NCBI GenBank assembly: GCA_963764805.1
Contig: CAVXUB010000002.1
Span: 496,001-560,000 of the forward strand
Length of the DNA: 64,000 nt
Origin: CAVXUB01 sp963764805
GTDB lineage: Bacteria > Actinomycetota > Acidimicrobiia > Acidimicrobiales > Bog-793
Direction of reading: 5' to 3'
The notes under the pieces were generated by a model. That model was not told where the DNA came from. It saw nothing but the letters and a program-made list of their open reading frames with translations, and ran no database searches. The position numbers were made by a program, and so were the translations under genes. This document shows, piece after piece, positions 17,258 through 25,795 of the stretch. Each line of letters starts with the position of its first letter. Position 1 is the first letter of the stretch.

Positions 17258-18038
17258 GCCTCCGGCCGGACCAGGTCAGATGGGGTGTGATGCCCGGCTC
17301 GACCGGTGCTTGCAACCATCTTGCAACCCTCGGAGGCTGACGCGGCCACCTACGTCGTGCATCACGGCACGGAGCGTTCAGTGTCGATACTCGTCGAACG
17401 CCTCGTGGCGCGGGCCTGACCGCGGACTACCGCTCGTCGCAGGACACGGCGCAGCTTGGCGGTCGGCCCATTAACCGATACCTCGTCGCGGTTGCGGGGT
17501 TCGACGATGAGGGGATGCTGCGGCTCGAAATCACGACAGTGGCGGATCTATTCGGGAAGAGACGCAAGTCCGGTTCGGCATCCGAGCGCTGGCTCGCGTC
17601 CTCGACGAGAGTGCAGCTGAGCGACGCGAAGCGGCCCGACCGGGGGACCAGCCCGCCCCGAGGATGACGGCGGCGACCCGGGTCGGCGGCCGCCTGGTCG
17701 ACATCGCGACTGACGTGACTGTAGATGTGGACGGCGATGCAAATGGAGTTGTGGCCGAGTCACCCATGCATCACCTTGAGCCGACTCCTGCCTTCAAGGC
17801 GCTCGTCGTGCCGTAGGCGGCTCCCCAGGCGAGTCGCTCCTGCATTTGGCGCCTCCGATGAGAACGGGGCGGCAGCTAGCGATCGACGTGGGAGGCGAGC
17901 GCCCCGGTCGCTGCCTAGGGCGACGGGGGATCTCTCACCGAGGGTGCTGCGGCCTCACCTTCGCGACGTATCGTTCTCCGACCTGCGGGGGTACCCTTGT
18001 ATCGGGCTTTGCGGCCTGCATCGAAGGTGGGAACGGGG
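17258..18038 (+). other. 780-bp region without a confident gene; possible gene remnant
   Basis: An open frame through about 17383-17667 reads like decayed coding sequence (for example QLGGRPINRYLVAVAGFDDE and MLRLEITTVADLFGKRRK) but has no start codon at its 5' side and no recognised family. Its stop overlaps, as ATGA, a 50-codon frame at 17664-17816. I assign no function to either. 17817-18038 shows no supportable feature except the purine-rich leader of the next gene. Confidence 0.3.
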
Positions 18039-18785
18039 GTGACTAAAGTGCCCGATGGCATGTGGGCAGCGAGGATTGTGCGGGTTGACACGCGACAACT
18101 GCGCGCCCGTTGCCTCCGTCATGGCCGGCTTGGCGCCGCGGTCGGGGTCCTCGCACTGTCCGCGGGCTCAATCCTGCTGGTCCACGGTGTGCCTTCGGCG
18201 GCAGCGTCGAGCAAAGCGGCCGCCAGTCCGTGTCCTGACGACGAAGGATCGCCGATGTCGCAATTCGGCAGCGCGGTGACGTTGCTCGGAGAAGGCACGT
18301 ATCCGAATGCCTTTGCTGGTGCATACGCGACCGGATGCGACAGACTTCTGACAATTGAAGTCGTATCCACCGCTTCGGACTCGAGTGCCTTCTTAGCGGC
18401 GGTAGCCGCGAAGAAGAGTGCAGACACGCCTTACAACGTGGTAAACGCGGCAAATAGCTGGACATTCCTCTCTGAGCTCACAGACAAGCTGGCTTCGGTG
18501 TCATTGGCAGAGTGGAAGTCGCTCGGCATCAGTGTTGATAGCTTCGGCCCCGACTCCTCGACCGACAGGGTCTTGGTGACCCTCCAGCAACCTACTTCTG
18601 ACGATCTCGTTTCGCTGAACTCCACCGCTCAGTCCGTCCTTGGCAGCGCAGCGGAGCCGGTGACTCCTGCGAATTACATCGGGGTCGCGGGCCAGGTTCT
18701 CGTCGCGCTGTACGACGATACCCTGAGTGTCTCGGATCAATATGGGCCAGTGGCTACGTTTGCCAGTGGCCGGGACCCTGATTAG
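18039..18785 (+). CDS. Secreted hypothetical protein
   Basis: About 248 residues from GTG 18039, which has an AAGGTGG box upstream; ATG 18060 is an alternative start. The N-terminus has an Arg-rich region then a hydrophobic segment (LGAAVGVLALSAGSILLV) followed by Ala/Ser residues, a plausible Sec signal peptide. The mature part has two cysteines (SPCPDD and ATGCDR) and no recognised domain; it is Ser/Thr/Ala-rich. Base composition here is lower in GC than the flanking housekeeping genes, and it lies just outside the right att repeat, so horizontal origin is possible. Confidence 0.6.
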   Translation: MTKVPDGMWAARIVRVDTRQLRARCLRHGRLGAAVGVLALSAGSILLVHGVPSAAASSKAAASPCPDDEGSPMSQFGSAVTLLGEGTYPNAFAGAYATGCDRLLTIEVVSTASDSSAFLAAVAAKKSADTPYNVVNAANSWTFLSELTDKLASVSLAEWKSLGISVDSFGPDSSTDRVLVTLQQPTSDDLVSLNSTAQSVLGSAAEPVTPANYIGVAGQVLVALYDDTLSVSDQYGPVATFASGRDPD

Positions 18786-18912
18786 TCTCCCTTCTTCGGC
18801 GGCGAGCAAATTGAAAAACACTACTTAACTCTGTACCAGCGGGCCAGAGCCAGTTATTCAGCTTTGACGGCAGTTCGTATGGCGACTCTCAGTCTGACGG
18901 ACGAAGGTGATT

Positions 18913-19542
18913 ATGAGGCCGACCGTGATCTTGATGTGCGGTGTGTGCCTGGTGACAGCAGGATGCGGCAGCCGCTCGGCGGGTTCATCAACAGCAACAA
19001 GGGGCCGGGATACGGTAGTTGATGCCACGACAACAACTCAGCCGAATCCGACTCACCCATCCAACTCCCTGACGATTCCGCCTGCCAATCCAGGTGCCTT
19101 GCGCCGGATCAAGCCCCCCAGTGCTTCCATGCTGGCTCGAGCACGACATCTTGAGCCCGCCGTTGAGGTGGTTGTCGACATGCCGGCGACTATTCCCACG
19201 GGAGGGATCCTCATAGCGGATTCAGAGCTGCTGACGCCGAACAGCGGACCGGCCGCGATCGATGCTCAACGAGCGATTGGTGCAGGCACGGGGGGTGGCA
19301 CGCCAGTTCAAGAACTCTTCGCGACACTTGACGAGCCGGACGGCCCGGTGAATGGCGCCGCCGTCTGGGTGGTCACATCATTGCTGCCGCCGGGCGACCA
19401 GGATCCTCCCTGTTACGGTGGACCCGGCTCTAATTGCAGCAGCGGGGGCCCTTACCGGTTTCTCAATACCATTGTTCTCGCGGATGGCGATGGATCGAAC
19501 GGCGCGGCAGGCGCGATCATCACCGCCTTCTATACGCCGTAG
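18913..19542 (+). CDS. Putative lipoprotein, function unknown
   Basis: 209 residues from ATG 18913 (GAAGG five bases upstream). MRPTVILMCGVCLVTAGC forms a type II signal peptide with lipobox LVTAGC, followed by a Ser/Thr/Pro-rich linker. The mature region has two cysteines close together in PPCYGGPGSNCSSGGP and no recognised domain. Second of three consecutive exported proteins; gaps of roughly 125 bp on either side argue for separate or loosely linked transcription. Confidence 0.65.
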   Translation: MRPTVILMCGVCLVTAGCGSRSAGSSTATRGRDTVVDATTTTQPNPTHPSNSLTIPPANPGALRRIKPPSASMLARARHLEPAVEVVVDMPATIPTGGILIADSELLTPNSGPAAIDAQRAIGAGTGGGTPVQELFATLDEPDGPVNGAAVWVVTSLLPPGDQDPPCYGGPGSNCSSGGPYRFLNTIVLADGDGSNGAAGAIITAFYTP

Positions 19543-19664
19543 CGGGACCTGCAGTCTTTTGTGCCGCCGGAAGGACTCTCTATCGATCAAGCCCTCCTCG
19601 GCAACATGACGGCTAGGTGTGACCCACGACCCGTGCATCGGGCGCCTTTGCCAGACTCCGAGCG

Positions 19665-20579
19665 ATGGTTCGTCCGTCAGCTGTATGGAGCCGACTCGGC
19701 CGGGTGTTTGTCCTCGGCTTCGTCGGTGCTGCCCTGGCGCTGATCGCATCCGCCTGCGGCTCCGGAGGCGCGTCGCAGTCACCTACCACTACCGGTTTGC
19801 GGCCCGCAGGTTCCTTGCCCTCGGCTGGACACCAGCGGGTCTGGATCATGACGAGCAAGGTGTTCGATGCCATGGCAGGCAATCGTCAGGCTGCTGCCGC
19901 CCTTGCCGGATCTGTCATCTACGTGACCTCGGCACGGGTCACGGTCCCCGTCGATCTTCACGACGTCGACGTCATCCCCACGATGGACTTCACGAGCGAG
20001 GCGACGCTCGCGTCGAAGGTCGACTCCGGATCCCTCCCGCATGCAGTCAGGGCCGTGATGTACGACAACGAGGACTGGCCGGCAACCCCTCCCGACGAGC
20101 GGCTGGATCCGACTCACTTCTACGAGCTGGCCGGCAAGGTAGCGCACGCCCATGGTCTTCAGCTCGTCGCGACACCCGGATGGATCCCCGGATACAAGGG
20201 GGGACCGGTGACGCCCGGGATGACGGTTCGACCGGTCGCCTCGGCAATAATTCCAGCGATTGCGCCATACGCCGATGTCATTGACATACAGGCGCAGGAG
20301 TTCAGGCTCCAGTCGAATCTCCGGGCTTACCTTGCCTGGATCGCGCCGATCGCCAAGGCCGCCAAGGCTGCCAATCCGAAGGTGATCATCCTCTCGGGGC
20401 TCTCGGCTACACCGGCCGGCGGGCAAGCCACGCCCCAGCAACTACTCGACATCGCAAAGGGCACTGAAGGCGTCGTACAGGGTTGGTGGCTCAACGTCCC
20501 GAGCGGGCCGCACCACCATGATCAACCGTACGGGCTCGCTGAGACGTTCCTGGCGTCGCTGGGCGCGGGAACGGCCTGA
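19665..20579 (+). CDS. Putative lipoprotein, TIM-barrel-like extracellular domain
   Basis: 304 residues. The signal peptide ends with the lipobox IASAC near residue 31. The mature part alternates hydrophobic strands and helices (VIYVTSAR, DVDVIPTMDF, AVMYDNEDW, GLQLVATPGW, ADVIDIQAQEF, KVIILSGLSA, GVVQGWWLNVP), a pattern that suggests a TIM barrel such as a glycoside-hydrolase-like fold; this is inferred only from the strand pattern. NEDW after a strand could be an active-site acid. No family assigned. Confidence 0.65.
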   Translation: MVRPSAVWSRLGRVFVLGFVGAALALIASACGSGGASQSPTTTGLRPAGSLPSAGHQRVWIMTSKVFDAMAGNRQAAAALAGSVIYVTSARVTVPVDLHDVDVIPTMDFTSEATLASKVDSGSLPHAVRAVMYDNEDWPATPPDERLDPTHFYELAGKVAHAHGLQLVATPGWIPGYKGGPVTPGMTVRPVASAIIPAIAPYADVIDIQAQEFRLQSNLRAYLAWIAPIAKAAKAANPKVIILSGLSATPAGGQATPQQLLDIAKGTEGVVQGWWLNVPSGPHHHDQPYGLAETFLASLGAGTA

Positions 20580-20607
20580 TCGCCACGGCGCGGGTAGGAG
20601 TGGTGCC

Positions 20608-21045
20608 CTATCCCCGCTGCTTCTTCCCGCTCCACCTGCGCCAAGGAAGGCGGAGGCAGAGGTAGAGGGCGATCGCGGCGGCAAGCCATGCCACAGTGGC
20701 GATGACGAGTGTCACGGCACCGCCGAGGCGGGGGAAGAACCGCCATCCAATTACGGCGAAGAGGATCAACGCCGCGGCCCCGAGGATCGCGCCGACGTCG
20801 TCTCCCTCGGCGTCTTTGGTCGAGTCCTCCTTCTCGATGAGCGTCAGCGTGGCCGGGAGGATGGCCGGGAAGGCGAGGAAGACACCACCGACGCGGGACC
20901 CGAAGACGATCGAGACGATCCCCGCGATGGCAGAGATCGCCGCTCCGAACGCGAACCGGAGAGCAATGTCGCGAAACGGCACCTTACGCACCGATGCGAG
21001 AGAGACGCCGAAGAGCGGCTCCGAGTCCTCCGACCGAGCGCTCAA
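20608..21045 (-). CDS. DUF3147-like small membrane protein (first)
   Basis: About 145 residues from TTG 21045, whose TTGA overlaps the stop of the gene before it; GTG 20991 is the alternative. Four hydrophobic segments and the pattern FRDIALRFAFGAAIS, FGSRVGGVFLAFPAILPATLTLIEKE match DUF3147-type membrane proteins. The C-terminus is basic (WRRWSGKKQRG). Function unknown. It is the last gene of a minus-strand trio with 4-bp overlaps. Confidence 0.68.
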   Translation of the reverse strand: MSARSEDSEPLFGVSLASVRKVPFRDIALRFAFGAAISAIAGIVSIVFGSRVGGVFLAFPAILPATLTLIEKEDSTKDAEGDDVGAILGAAALILFAVIGWRFFPRLGGAVTLVIATVAWLAAAIALYLCLRLPWRRWSGKKQRG

Positions 21046-21389
21046 CCGAGGAAGGCGAGGTAGCCGGCCGCCGCCACCGCCGCCCAGACGAACACTGCGA
21101 TGGCCGAGGCCGCCGCCGCACGGCAATGATCCAGCAGCGGACGGACACAGCCGGCGAAGGCAACGAACCCTGCGGCACCGAACACCATCCCGAGGGCTGC
21201 CATAGACGCCTTGCTGTCGCCCTTGGAGACCACCGTGGTGGTGAGGCTGGCAATGGCCACGGATGGCGCAGCCGAGAACAGCCCCGCCAGCCACTTCGGC
21301 CTCAGCACCTCTCCGATCAGGGCGAAGAGCACGACGAGCGTCCCTCCGGCGGCCGCCTTGATGCAGACGACGACGATGTCCTCGGTCAT
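21042..21389 (-). CDS. DUF3147-like small membrane protein (second)
   Basis: 115 residues, four hydrophobic segments. GTLVVLFALIGEVLRPKWLAGLFSAAPSVAIASL parallels the neighbouring protein's AFPAILPATL region, so the two may be paralogues or subunits of one heteromeric membrane complex. ATG 21389 forms an ATGA overlap with the upstream gene stop. Function unknown. Confidence 0.7.
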   Translation of the reverse strand: MTEDIVVVCIKAAAGGTLVVLFALIGEVLRPKWLAGLFSAAPSVAIASLTTTVVSKGDSKASMAALGMVFGAAGFVAFAGCVRPLLDHCRAAAASAIAVFVWAAVAAAGYLAFLG

Positions 21390-21766
21390 CCTTGTGACGC
21401 GGTCACGGGCGGGGCGTTGGAGCCCGCGCCGGTGACGAGGCGGACCGTTCCCTCGCTGTCGCCGCCGACGGGTTTGGCCACTCCCTCGAACACCTGCCCG
21501 AGGAAGCGGGGCGGAGTCGGCAAGCGGGGCACATTGATCATCTTCAGGAACGGGACCGCGGCGATGAAGATCCCGACTGCGGGATCGAGCACGCCGGCGG
21601 CGACGGCGACACCGACGCCGCCGAAGTACCCGATGGAGCGAGGGATGTCGAGCTCGATGGGCCCGATCTTCGCCAGGATCGGACCGTTGGGGTTGTCGCT
21701 CTTGCCGCTGCCGCTCTTGCCGCCGCCGGCCTTGCCCCTCGAGCTTCTGGATTTCGTTGGGGACAT
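21386..21766 (-). CDS. Hypothetical membrane protein, basic Gly/Ser/Lys N-terminus
   Basis: 126 residues. The first 25 are Lys/Gly/Ser-rich (low complexity), followed by PRSIGYFGGVGVAVAAGVLDPAVGIFIAAVPFLKM, a hydrophobic hairpin at about residues 43-76, and a polar C-terminus. No recognised family. First gene of the trio ending at 20608; all three overlap by 4 bp, so co-expression is likely. Confidence 0.65.
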   Translation of the reverse strand: MSPTKSRSSRGKAGGGKSGSGKSDNPNGPILAKIGPIELDIPRSIGYFGGVGVAVAAGVLDPAVGIFIAAVPFLKMINVPRLPTPPRFLGQVFEGVAKPVGGDSEGTVRLVTGAGSNAPPVTASQG

Positions 21767-21922
21767 CTGCTTTGGATCTCCTTGCGATCGTCCTTATCGG
21801 AGGACGTGTCGAAGCTCTACTTCCCGCTGTTCATCCCCCGTTAACCAGGAATGTGGCGAAGACCATCCTCCTGTGAGAGCCGACAGGGGCAACGTGCCAC
21901 CTCACGGCCTACGATCTGCACC

Positions 21923-22096
21923 ATGGCTCGACGCAAGTCCTTCCGCTCGCAGCTCTACCGGGCCGCCCGGGATCTGGGGAACGTCCAGGCTGCCGCCAAG
22001 GGGCCGCCGGCCGTCGGGAAGCGCCTCATACGCCGCAACGTCTACCGGTCGGTGAACCGCACCACAGGCCGCTTCCTCCGCCGCCTGCTCGGCTGA
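21923..22096 (+). CDS. Small basic conserved actinobacterial protein
   Basis: 57 residues starting MARRKSFRSQLYRAARDLGN and ending RTTGRFLRRLLG; about a quarter of residues are Arg or Lys. I recall closely similar short proteins in mycobacteria and other Actinobacteria (ARRKSFRSxLYRxARDxGNVQA pattern), which argues that it is a true gene, but its function is unknown. It could bind nucleic acid or membrane given its charge. Confidence 0.7.
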   Translation: MARRKSFRSQLYRAARDLGNVQAAAKGPPAVGKRLIRRNVYRSVNRTTGRFLRRLLG

Positions 22097-22380
22097 AGGC
22101 CCGCTCAGGTGCAGTATCCGTGCGCCGGCAGGAACCTCTCGAGCTCGGTCGTGTAGGTGGTGCCGGCGGGCCTGCCTTCGAGACCGGATAATTCCCCTCC
22201 GTGCTGCAACGACTGGAGCTCCGCATAGGCCGATCCACGGTGTCCGAGTGTGCACTCGAAGGGTGCCCGACCGCGTCGGCAGCCACGCCGCCTTCGCCGC
22301 CGCAGGGATGACTCCGACTGACGCGGCCGAGCAAACGGCGGGTGGCGATGCGGATCGACTTCTGAGCCGCGACAAGAGAA
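22097..22380 (-). other. Intergenic region with a possible 3' gene fragment
   Basis: On the minus strand a frame ending at 22105 finishes with GELSGLEGRPAGTTYTTELERFLPAHGYCT, which reads like a genuine protein C-terminus, but no start or convincing upstream part is found; the frame upstream becomes Arg-rich and unlike coding sequence. It may be a decayed or frameshifted small gene. Nothing else is supportable here. Confidence 0.3.
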
Positions 22381-22404
22381 GGGCCGGTGGCGAACCACCG
22401 GCCC
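22381..22404 (-). terminator. Hairpin terminator of the liv operon
   Basis: A perfect 10-bp inverted repeat GGGCCGGTGG / CCACCGGCCC. Read on the minus strand the loop is TTCG, an extra-stable tetraloop in RNA, and the stem is followed by TTCTCTT. It lies 49 bp beyond the stop of the substrate-binding protein gene, the last gene of the operon. Confidence 0.85.
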
Positions 22405-22452
22405 CCTCCTCCTCGAAAACTCGCCGACGTCGAGCCGGCGTCGAGCCAACGT

Positions 22453-23763
22453 CTAGCCGGCGGCGAAGGTCATCGTCTTGGCCACGTCGCTCTCGAAGTA
22501 CGGGGCGATGATCTTCAAGAACCCGGGCGAGCTGAGCGTGACCTGTCCGATGTCCGTCTCACGATCCGCCGGCCCGTTCTGCGGCGTGAACTGGGCAGTC
22601 GGGATCAGTCCTCCGAAGTCGACGGTGCCGAGGTTCTCCTTGGCGTTGAGGATGCCCGAACGGCTGAGGTTCTTGGCCTGGATCGCCTTGCGGAGCATGT
22701 CGGTCTCCATCTCCGCCATGCAGTAGCCGTACATGAAGTAACCGTCCGGCACCTGCGTCGGGTAGTACTTCTTGGTGATCGAGAGGAACTGCGACATCCC
22801 CGGCACGCTGGTGTCGCCCCAGGCGGCCTCGAAGCCGAGCACCCACGCCCCGACCATCGCCTTCTCGATTGCCGTCGGCTTGCCGGAAGCAGCACCGGTC
22901 GTGGTCATCAGGTACTCCGACCACGCTGGCCCCTGCAGGATCCACTGCGGGTGAAACCCGATCTCTGCAGCCGTGCCGATGATGGCGCCCGCAGCAGTCG
23001 GGATGGCAGTCAGGACCACGTACTGGGCGCCGTCGTTCTTCATGGCGAGCGCCTGCGAGGTGAAGCTGGTGTCGGTGACGGCATAGCTCGCTCGCCCCAC
23101 GTCATCGAAGTGGTAGGCGGCCAGGGCTGCGTCGTAGCCCTTGATGCCGTCGGCCCCGTAGTCGTCGTTCTGGTAGATGATGCCGACCTTGGCGTGCGCC
23201 TTGCCGAGCGTGTGGGTGAGGTAGTACAAGGCGTTTGCCACGTCGATCGCGTAGGGCGTGCCGATGACCGCGTTGACGCTCTGGTTGACGAACGCCGACG
23301 ACTGTGCGGCCGTGCCGAGCAGCACGTTGTTCTGCTGCGCGTTCTGCTCGATGGCGGCGGTGGTCGGGCTCCCGAGGGACTGGGCGATGAAGGCGACGCT
23401 GTTGACGATCTGGTTGTAGAACTGCACGTGCAGCTGCGGGTTGTACTGGTCGTCCTTGACGTCGAGGTTGACCTTCCAGCCGTCGATCCCGCCATTGGCG
23501 TTGACCCAGTCGAAGTACGCCTGTTGCCCTGCCGTGAGAGGCTTGCCGATCAGCTCGGCCGGCCCCGACAGGGGTGTCAACACGCCGAGCGTGATCGTCT
23601 TGCTCGCCACGTCGACGCCCGGCCCTCCGACGAAGCTCGATCCTCCGCCCGAGCTGACTGTCGTAGTGCTGCCTCCGGTGGAACCTCCGGTCCCGCCACA
23701 GCCGGCGAGCACTGCCGCCGCAGCGCCGACGACGGCAAGGACTCTCGTCCGCTTCAGTTGCAT
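22453..23763 (-). CDS. Branched-chain amino acid-type ABC transporter substrate-binding lipoprotein
   Basis: Periplasmic-binding-protein type 1 (Peripla_BP_6/LivJ-like), here lipid-anchored: the signal peptide ends in the lipobox VLAGC at about residue 22, followed by a Gly/Ser/Thr linker. The mature part begins ITLGVLTPLSGPAELIG, the usual first strand, with later KVGIIYQNDDYGADGIKGY and GFHPQWI segments. 436 residues, complete. It is the last gene of a six-gene minus-strand operon and overlaps livM by 10 bp. The true ligand is unknown; families of this type also bind amides, aromatic acids and other small acids. Confidence 0.92.
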   Translation of the reverse strand: MQLKRTRVLAVVGAAAAVLAGCGGTGGSTGGSTTTVSSGGGSSFVGGPGVDVASKTITLGVLTPLSGPAELIGKPLTAGQQAYFDWVNANGGIDGWKVNLDVKDDQYNPQLHVQFYNQIVNSVAFIAQSLGSPTTAAIEQNAQQNNVLLGTAAQSSAFVNQSVNAVIGTPYAIDVANALYYLTHTLGKAHAKVGIIYQNDDYGADGIKGYDAALAAYHFDDVGRASYAVTDTSFTSQALAMKNDGAQYVVLTAIPTAAGAIIGTAAEIGFHPQWILQGPAWSEYLMTTTGAASGKPTAIEKAMVGAWVLGFEAAWGDTSVPGMSQFLSITKKYYPTQVPDGYFMYGYCMAEMETDMLRKAIQAKNLSRSGILNAKENLGTVDFGGLIPTAQFTPQNGPADRETDIGQVTLSSPGFLKIIAPYFESDVAKTMTFAAG

Positions 23764-24902
23764 TCCTCTTTCCCCTCCGTGAGTGTTGCAGCGGCCAATG
23801 CTGTGGCTGCGGTTCCCAATGTGATGACGCCGTCTGCGGCGGTGACCTCTCGCCGGCGTCGGACGAGAGAGCCGATGCGGTGCGCGAGACCCACGATCCC
23901 GCGGGGCTCGAGCAACAAGAACACGATGAGCAGCACGCCGTAGACGATCGTCGCCGCGTCGAGGGGCGGGATGCCTGTGGTGCTTGTGCCGCCGGCGAGG
24001 AAGGGGATGGAGCCGGAGTACTCGTTCAGCAGGTCCGGCAGGCCGAGCACGAATATCGCTCCCAGCAGCGGGCCCCAGATGCTGCTCATGCCGCCGACGA
24101 TGATGATCGCCACGAACTCGATGGAGAGCACAAGATCAAAGGTATTGGGCCGTACGAAGGTGAGGAGCGACCCGTACATGGCGCCGGCGACGCCTGCCAT
24201 CGCAGAAGAGATCACGAAGGCGGTGGTCTTCGTGCGCGCCACGTTGACACCGAGAACCGCTGCTGCCAGCTCACGATCACGAACGGCTGCCATGTCGCGG
24301 CCCACCCGGCTGCGACTCAGGTTGTGGACGTAGACCATCCCGAGGATCAACAGCAGCAACGCCAGGTAGTAGTAGAGACCGTTCGTGTCGAAGAACGTGT
24401 TGCCGATCGACACACCCTTGGAGAACTGGAGGGGCCCGAACGAGACAGCGGGGAGCGACCGCCCGCCGGGACCATCTGTCACCGCCGTCAGGTTGTTGCC
24501 GAGATGCTGTCCGAGGTAGACGAGCCCGATGGTGACGATCGCCAGGTACAAGCCACGAAGCCGCAACGCGGTCGGAGCCACGATCAGCCCCAGTAGGCCC
24601 GCCAGCACTCCAGCGGCCGGGATCCAGATGGCGGCTGTGAGGTGGAGGTTGGCGCCGAGCGCCCCCGCGGTGTAGGCGCCGGCGGTCAGGAAGAAGGCGT
24701 GCCCGAGCGAGACCTGGCCGGTTCGCCCCGTGAGCACGTCGAGACCGAGCGCTCCGAAGGCGAAGATCAACATCACCGCGAAGTTCTGCAGCCAGTTCTC
24801 GTCGACCAGGAACGGCAGTACCAGCGCGACGACGAAGGCCGCCAAGGTGCCGATGACCCGCGGCCGGGCGACGGCGACGACGAGCGGGCGGACCTTGATC
24901 AC
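23754..24902 (-). CDS. ABC transporter permease, LivM type
   Basis: Inner-membrane permease with about ten hydrophobic segments. GLDVLTGRTGQVSLGHAFF near residue 54, GLYLAIVTIGLVYLG and GRDMAAVRDRELAAAVLGVNVARTK (the cytoplasmic coupling loop) are LivM signatures. 382 residues from GTG 24902, which forms a GTGA overlap with the livH stop; the longer upstream frame is not conserved. The C-terminal 40 residues are an extra polar-Ala tail. Confidence 0.9.
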   Translation of the reverse strand: MIKVRPLVVAVARPRVIGTLAAFVVALVLPFLVDENWLQNFAVMLIFAFGALGLDVLTGRTGQVSLGHAFFLTAGAYTAGALGANLHLTAAIWIPAAGVLAGLLGLIVAPTALRLRGLYLAIVTIGLVYLGQHLGNNLTAVTDGPGGRSLPAVSFGPLQFSKGVSIGNTFFDTNGLYYYLALLLLILGMVYVHNLSRSRVGRDMAAVRDRELAAAVLGVNVARTKTTAFVISSAMAGVAGAMYGSLLTFVRPNTFDLVLSIEFVAIIIVGGMSSIWGPLLGAIFVLGLPDLLNEYSGSIPFLAGGTSTTGIPPLDAATIVYGVLLIVFLLLEPRGIVGLAHRIGSLVRRRREVTAADGVITLGTAATALAAATLTEGKEECN

Positions 24903-25795
24903 AGCCGCTCCGCCGGTCTCGAGCCGAACAGGCCGTAAGGGCGCACGAGGAGCACGAGGAACATCACGACGTACGGCGCCACGAGGTAGAAGTCCTGGCC
25001 GAGCCAGGAGGCATAGGTCGGTTGGTAGCCGGCGGTCAGCTCCTCGACGACTCCGATCACGAACCCGCCCACCACCGCGCCCGTGGTGGAGTCGAGGCCG
25101 CCGAGGATGATGGCGGGAAAGGCGAGCAGCGCCACATCGCCGATGGCCGGCGTGACCGTCTGCGGGTAGCCGCCCAGGAACACGCCGCCGACGCAGGCGA
25201 CGAGCCCTGCCAGGGCCCACGCCGTGCGGTGCACACGGCGCAGCGGGATCCCGATGGCCATCGCCGCTTCCGGGTCGACTGCGGCGCTGCGCATCGCGAG
25301 ACCGTAACGAGTCCGGTTGTTGAACACCCAGAAGGCGGCGAGAAGAACGAGAGCCGAGACGATCGTCCAGACCTGGACCCAGGGAAAGGCGATGCCGCCG
25401 ACGGTCACGGTGCTTGCGCCCCAGGGATCGCCGTTGCTGCGGGGGCCAGAGCCGAACAGGCCGTCGAGGAGCGCGCCGACCACCGCCGCCAGGCCGAGCG
25501 TCAGCATCACGATCGTGAAATCAGGCTTCCCGAGAGCGAAACGCAGAACCAGGAACTGGAACCCGTACCCCGCCAGCGCCGTCGCCACGGCGCCGATCAG
25601 AAAGGCGAGCCAGAACGGCAGGTTGTCCGAGGAGATCAGGGCCGACGTGACGAGCGCGCCGAGCGCCAACAGCTCACCCTGGGCGAAGTTGATGATCCGG
25701 CTGGCCCTGTAGATGACGGTGAAGCCGAGCGCCACCAGTGCGTAGACCCCGCCGAGGGCGAGGCCCGCGAAGAGGAGCACGATGAACGTCTTCAC
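24899..25795 (-). CDS. ABC transporter permease, LivH type
   Basis: Second permease of the importer, 298 residues with about eight membrane segments. The N-terminal GLALGGVYALVALGFTVIYRASRIINFAQGEL is the classic LivH signature, and the coupling-loop AMRSAAVDPEAAMAIGIPLRRV is present. GTG 25795 overlaps the livG stop (GTGA). Confidence 0.92.
   Translation of the reverse strand: MKTFIVLLFAGLALGGVYALVALGFTVIYRASRIINFAQGELLALGALVTSALISSDNLPFWLAFLIGAVATALAGYGFQFLVLRFALGKPDFTIVMLTLGLAAVVGALLDGLFGSGPRSNGDPWGASTVTVGGIAFPWVQVWTIVSALVLLAAFWVFNNRTRYGLAMRSAAVDPEAAMAIGIPLRRVHRTAWALAGLVACVGGVFLGGYPQTVTPAIGDVALLAFPAIILGGLDSTTGAVVGGFVIGVVEELTAGYQPTYASWLGQDFYLVAPYVVMFLVLLVRPYGLFGSRPAERL

Noticed and set aside
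16992..17315. Minus-strand ORF with GWRESNPRLLDPQS
   Set aside because: This is the known artefact of translating a tRNA-Pro 3' half backwards; it confirms the partial tRNA copy instead.
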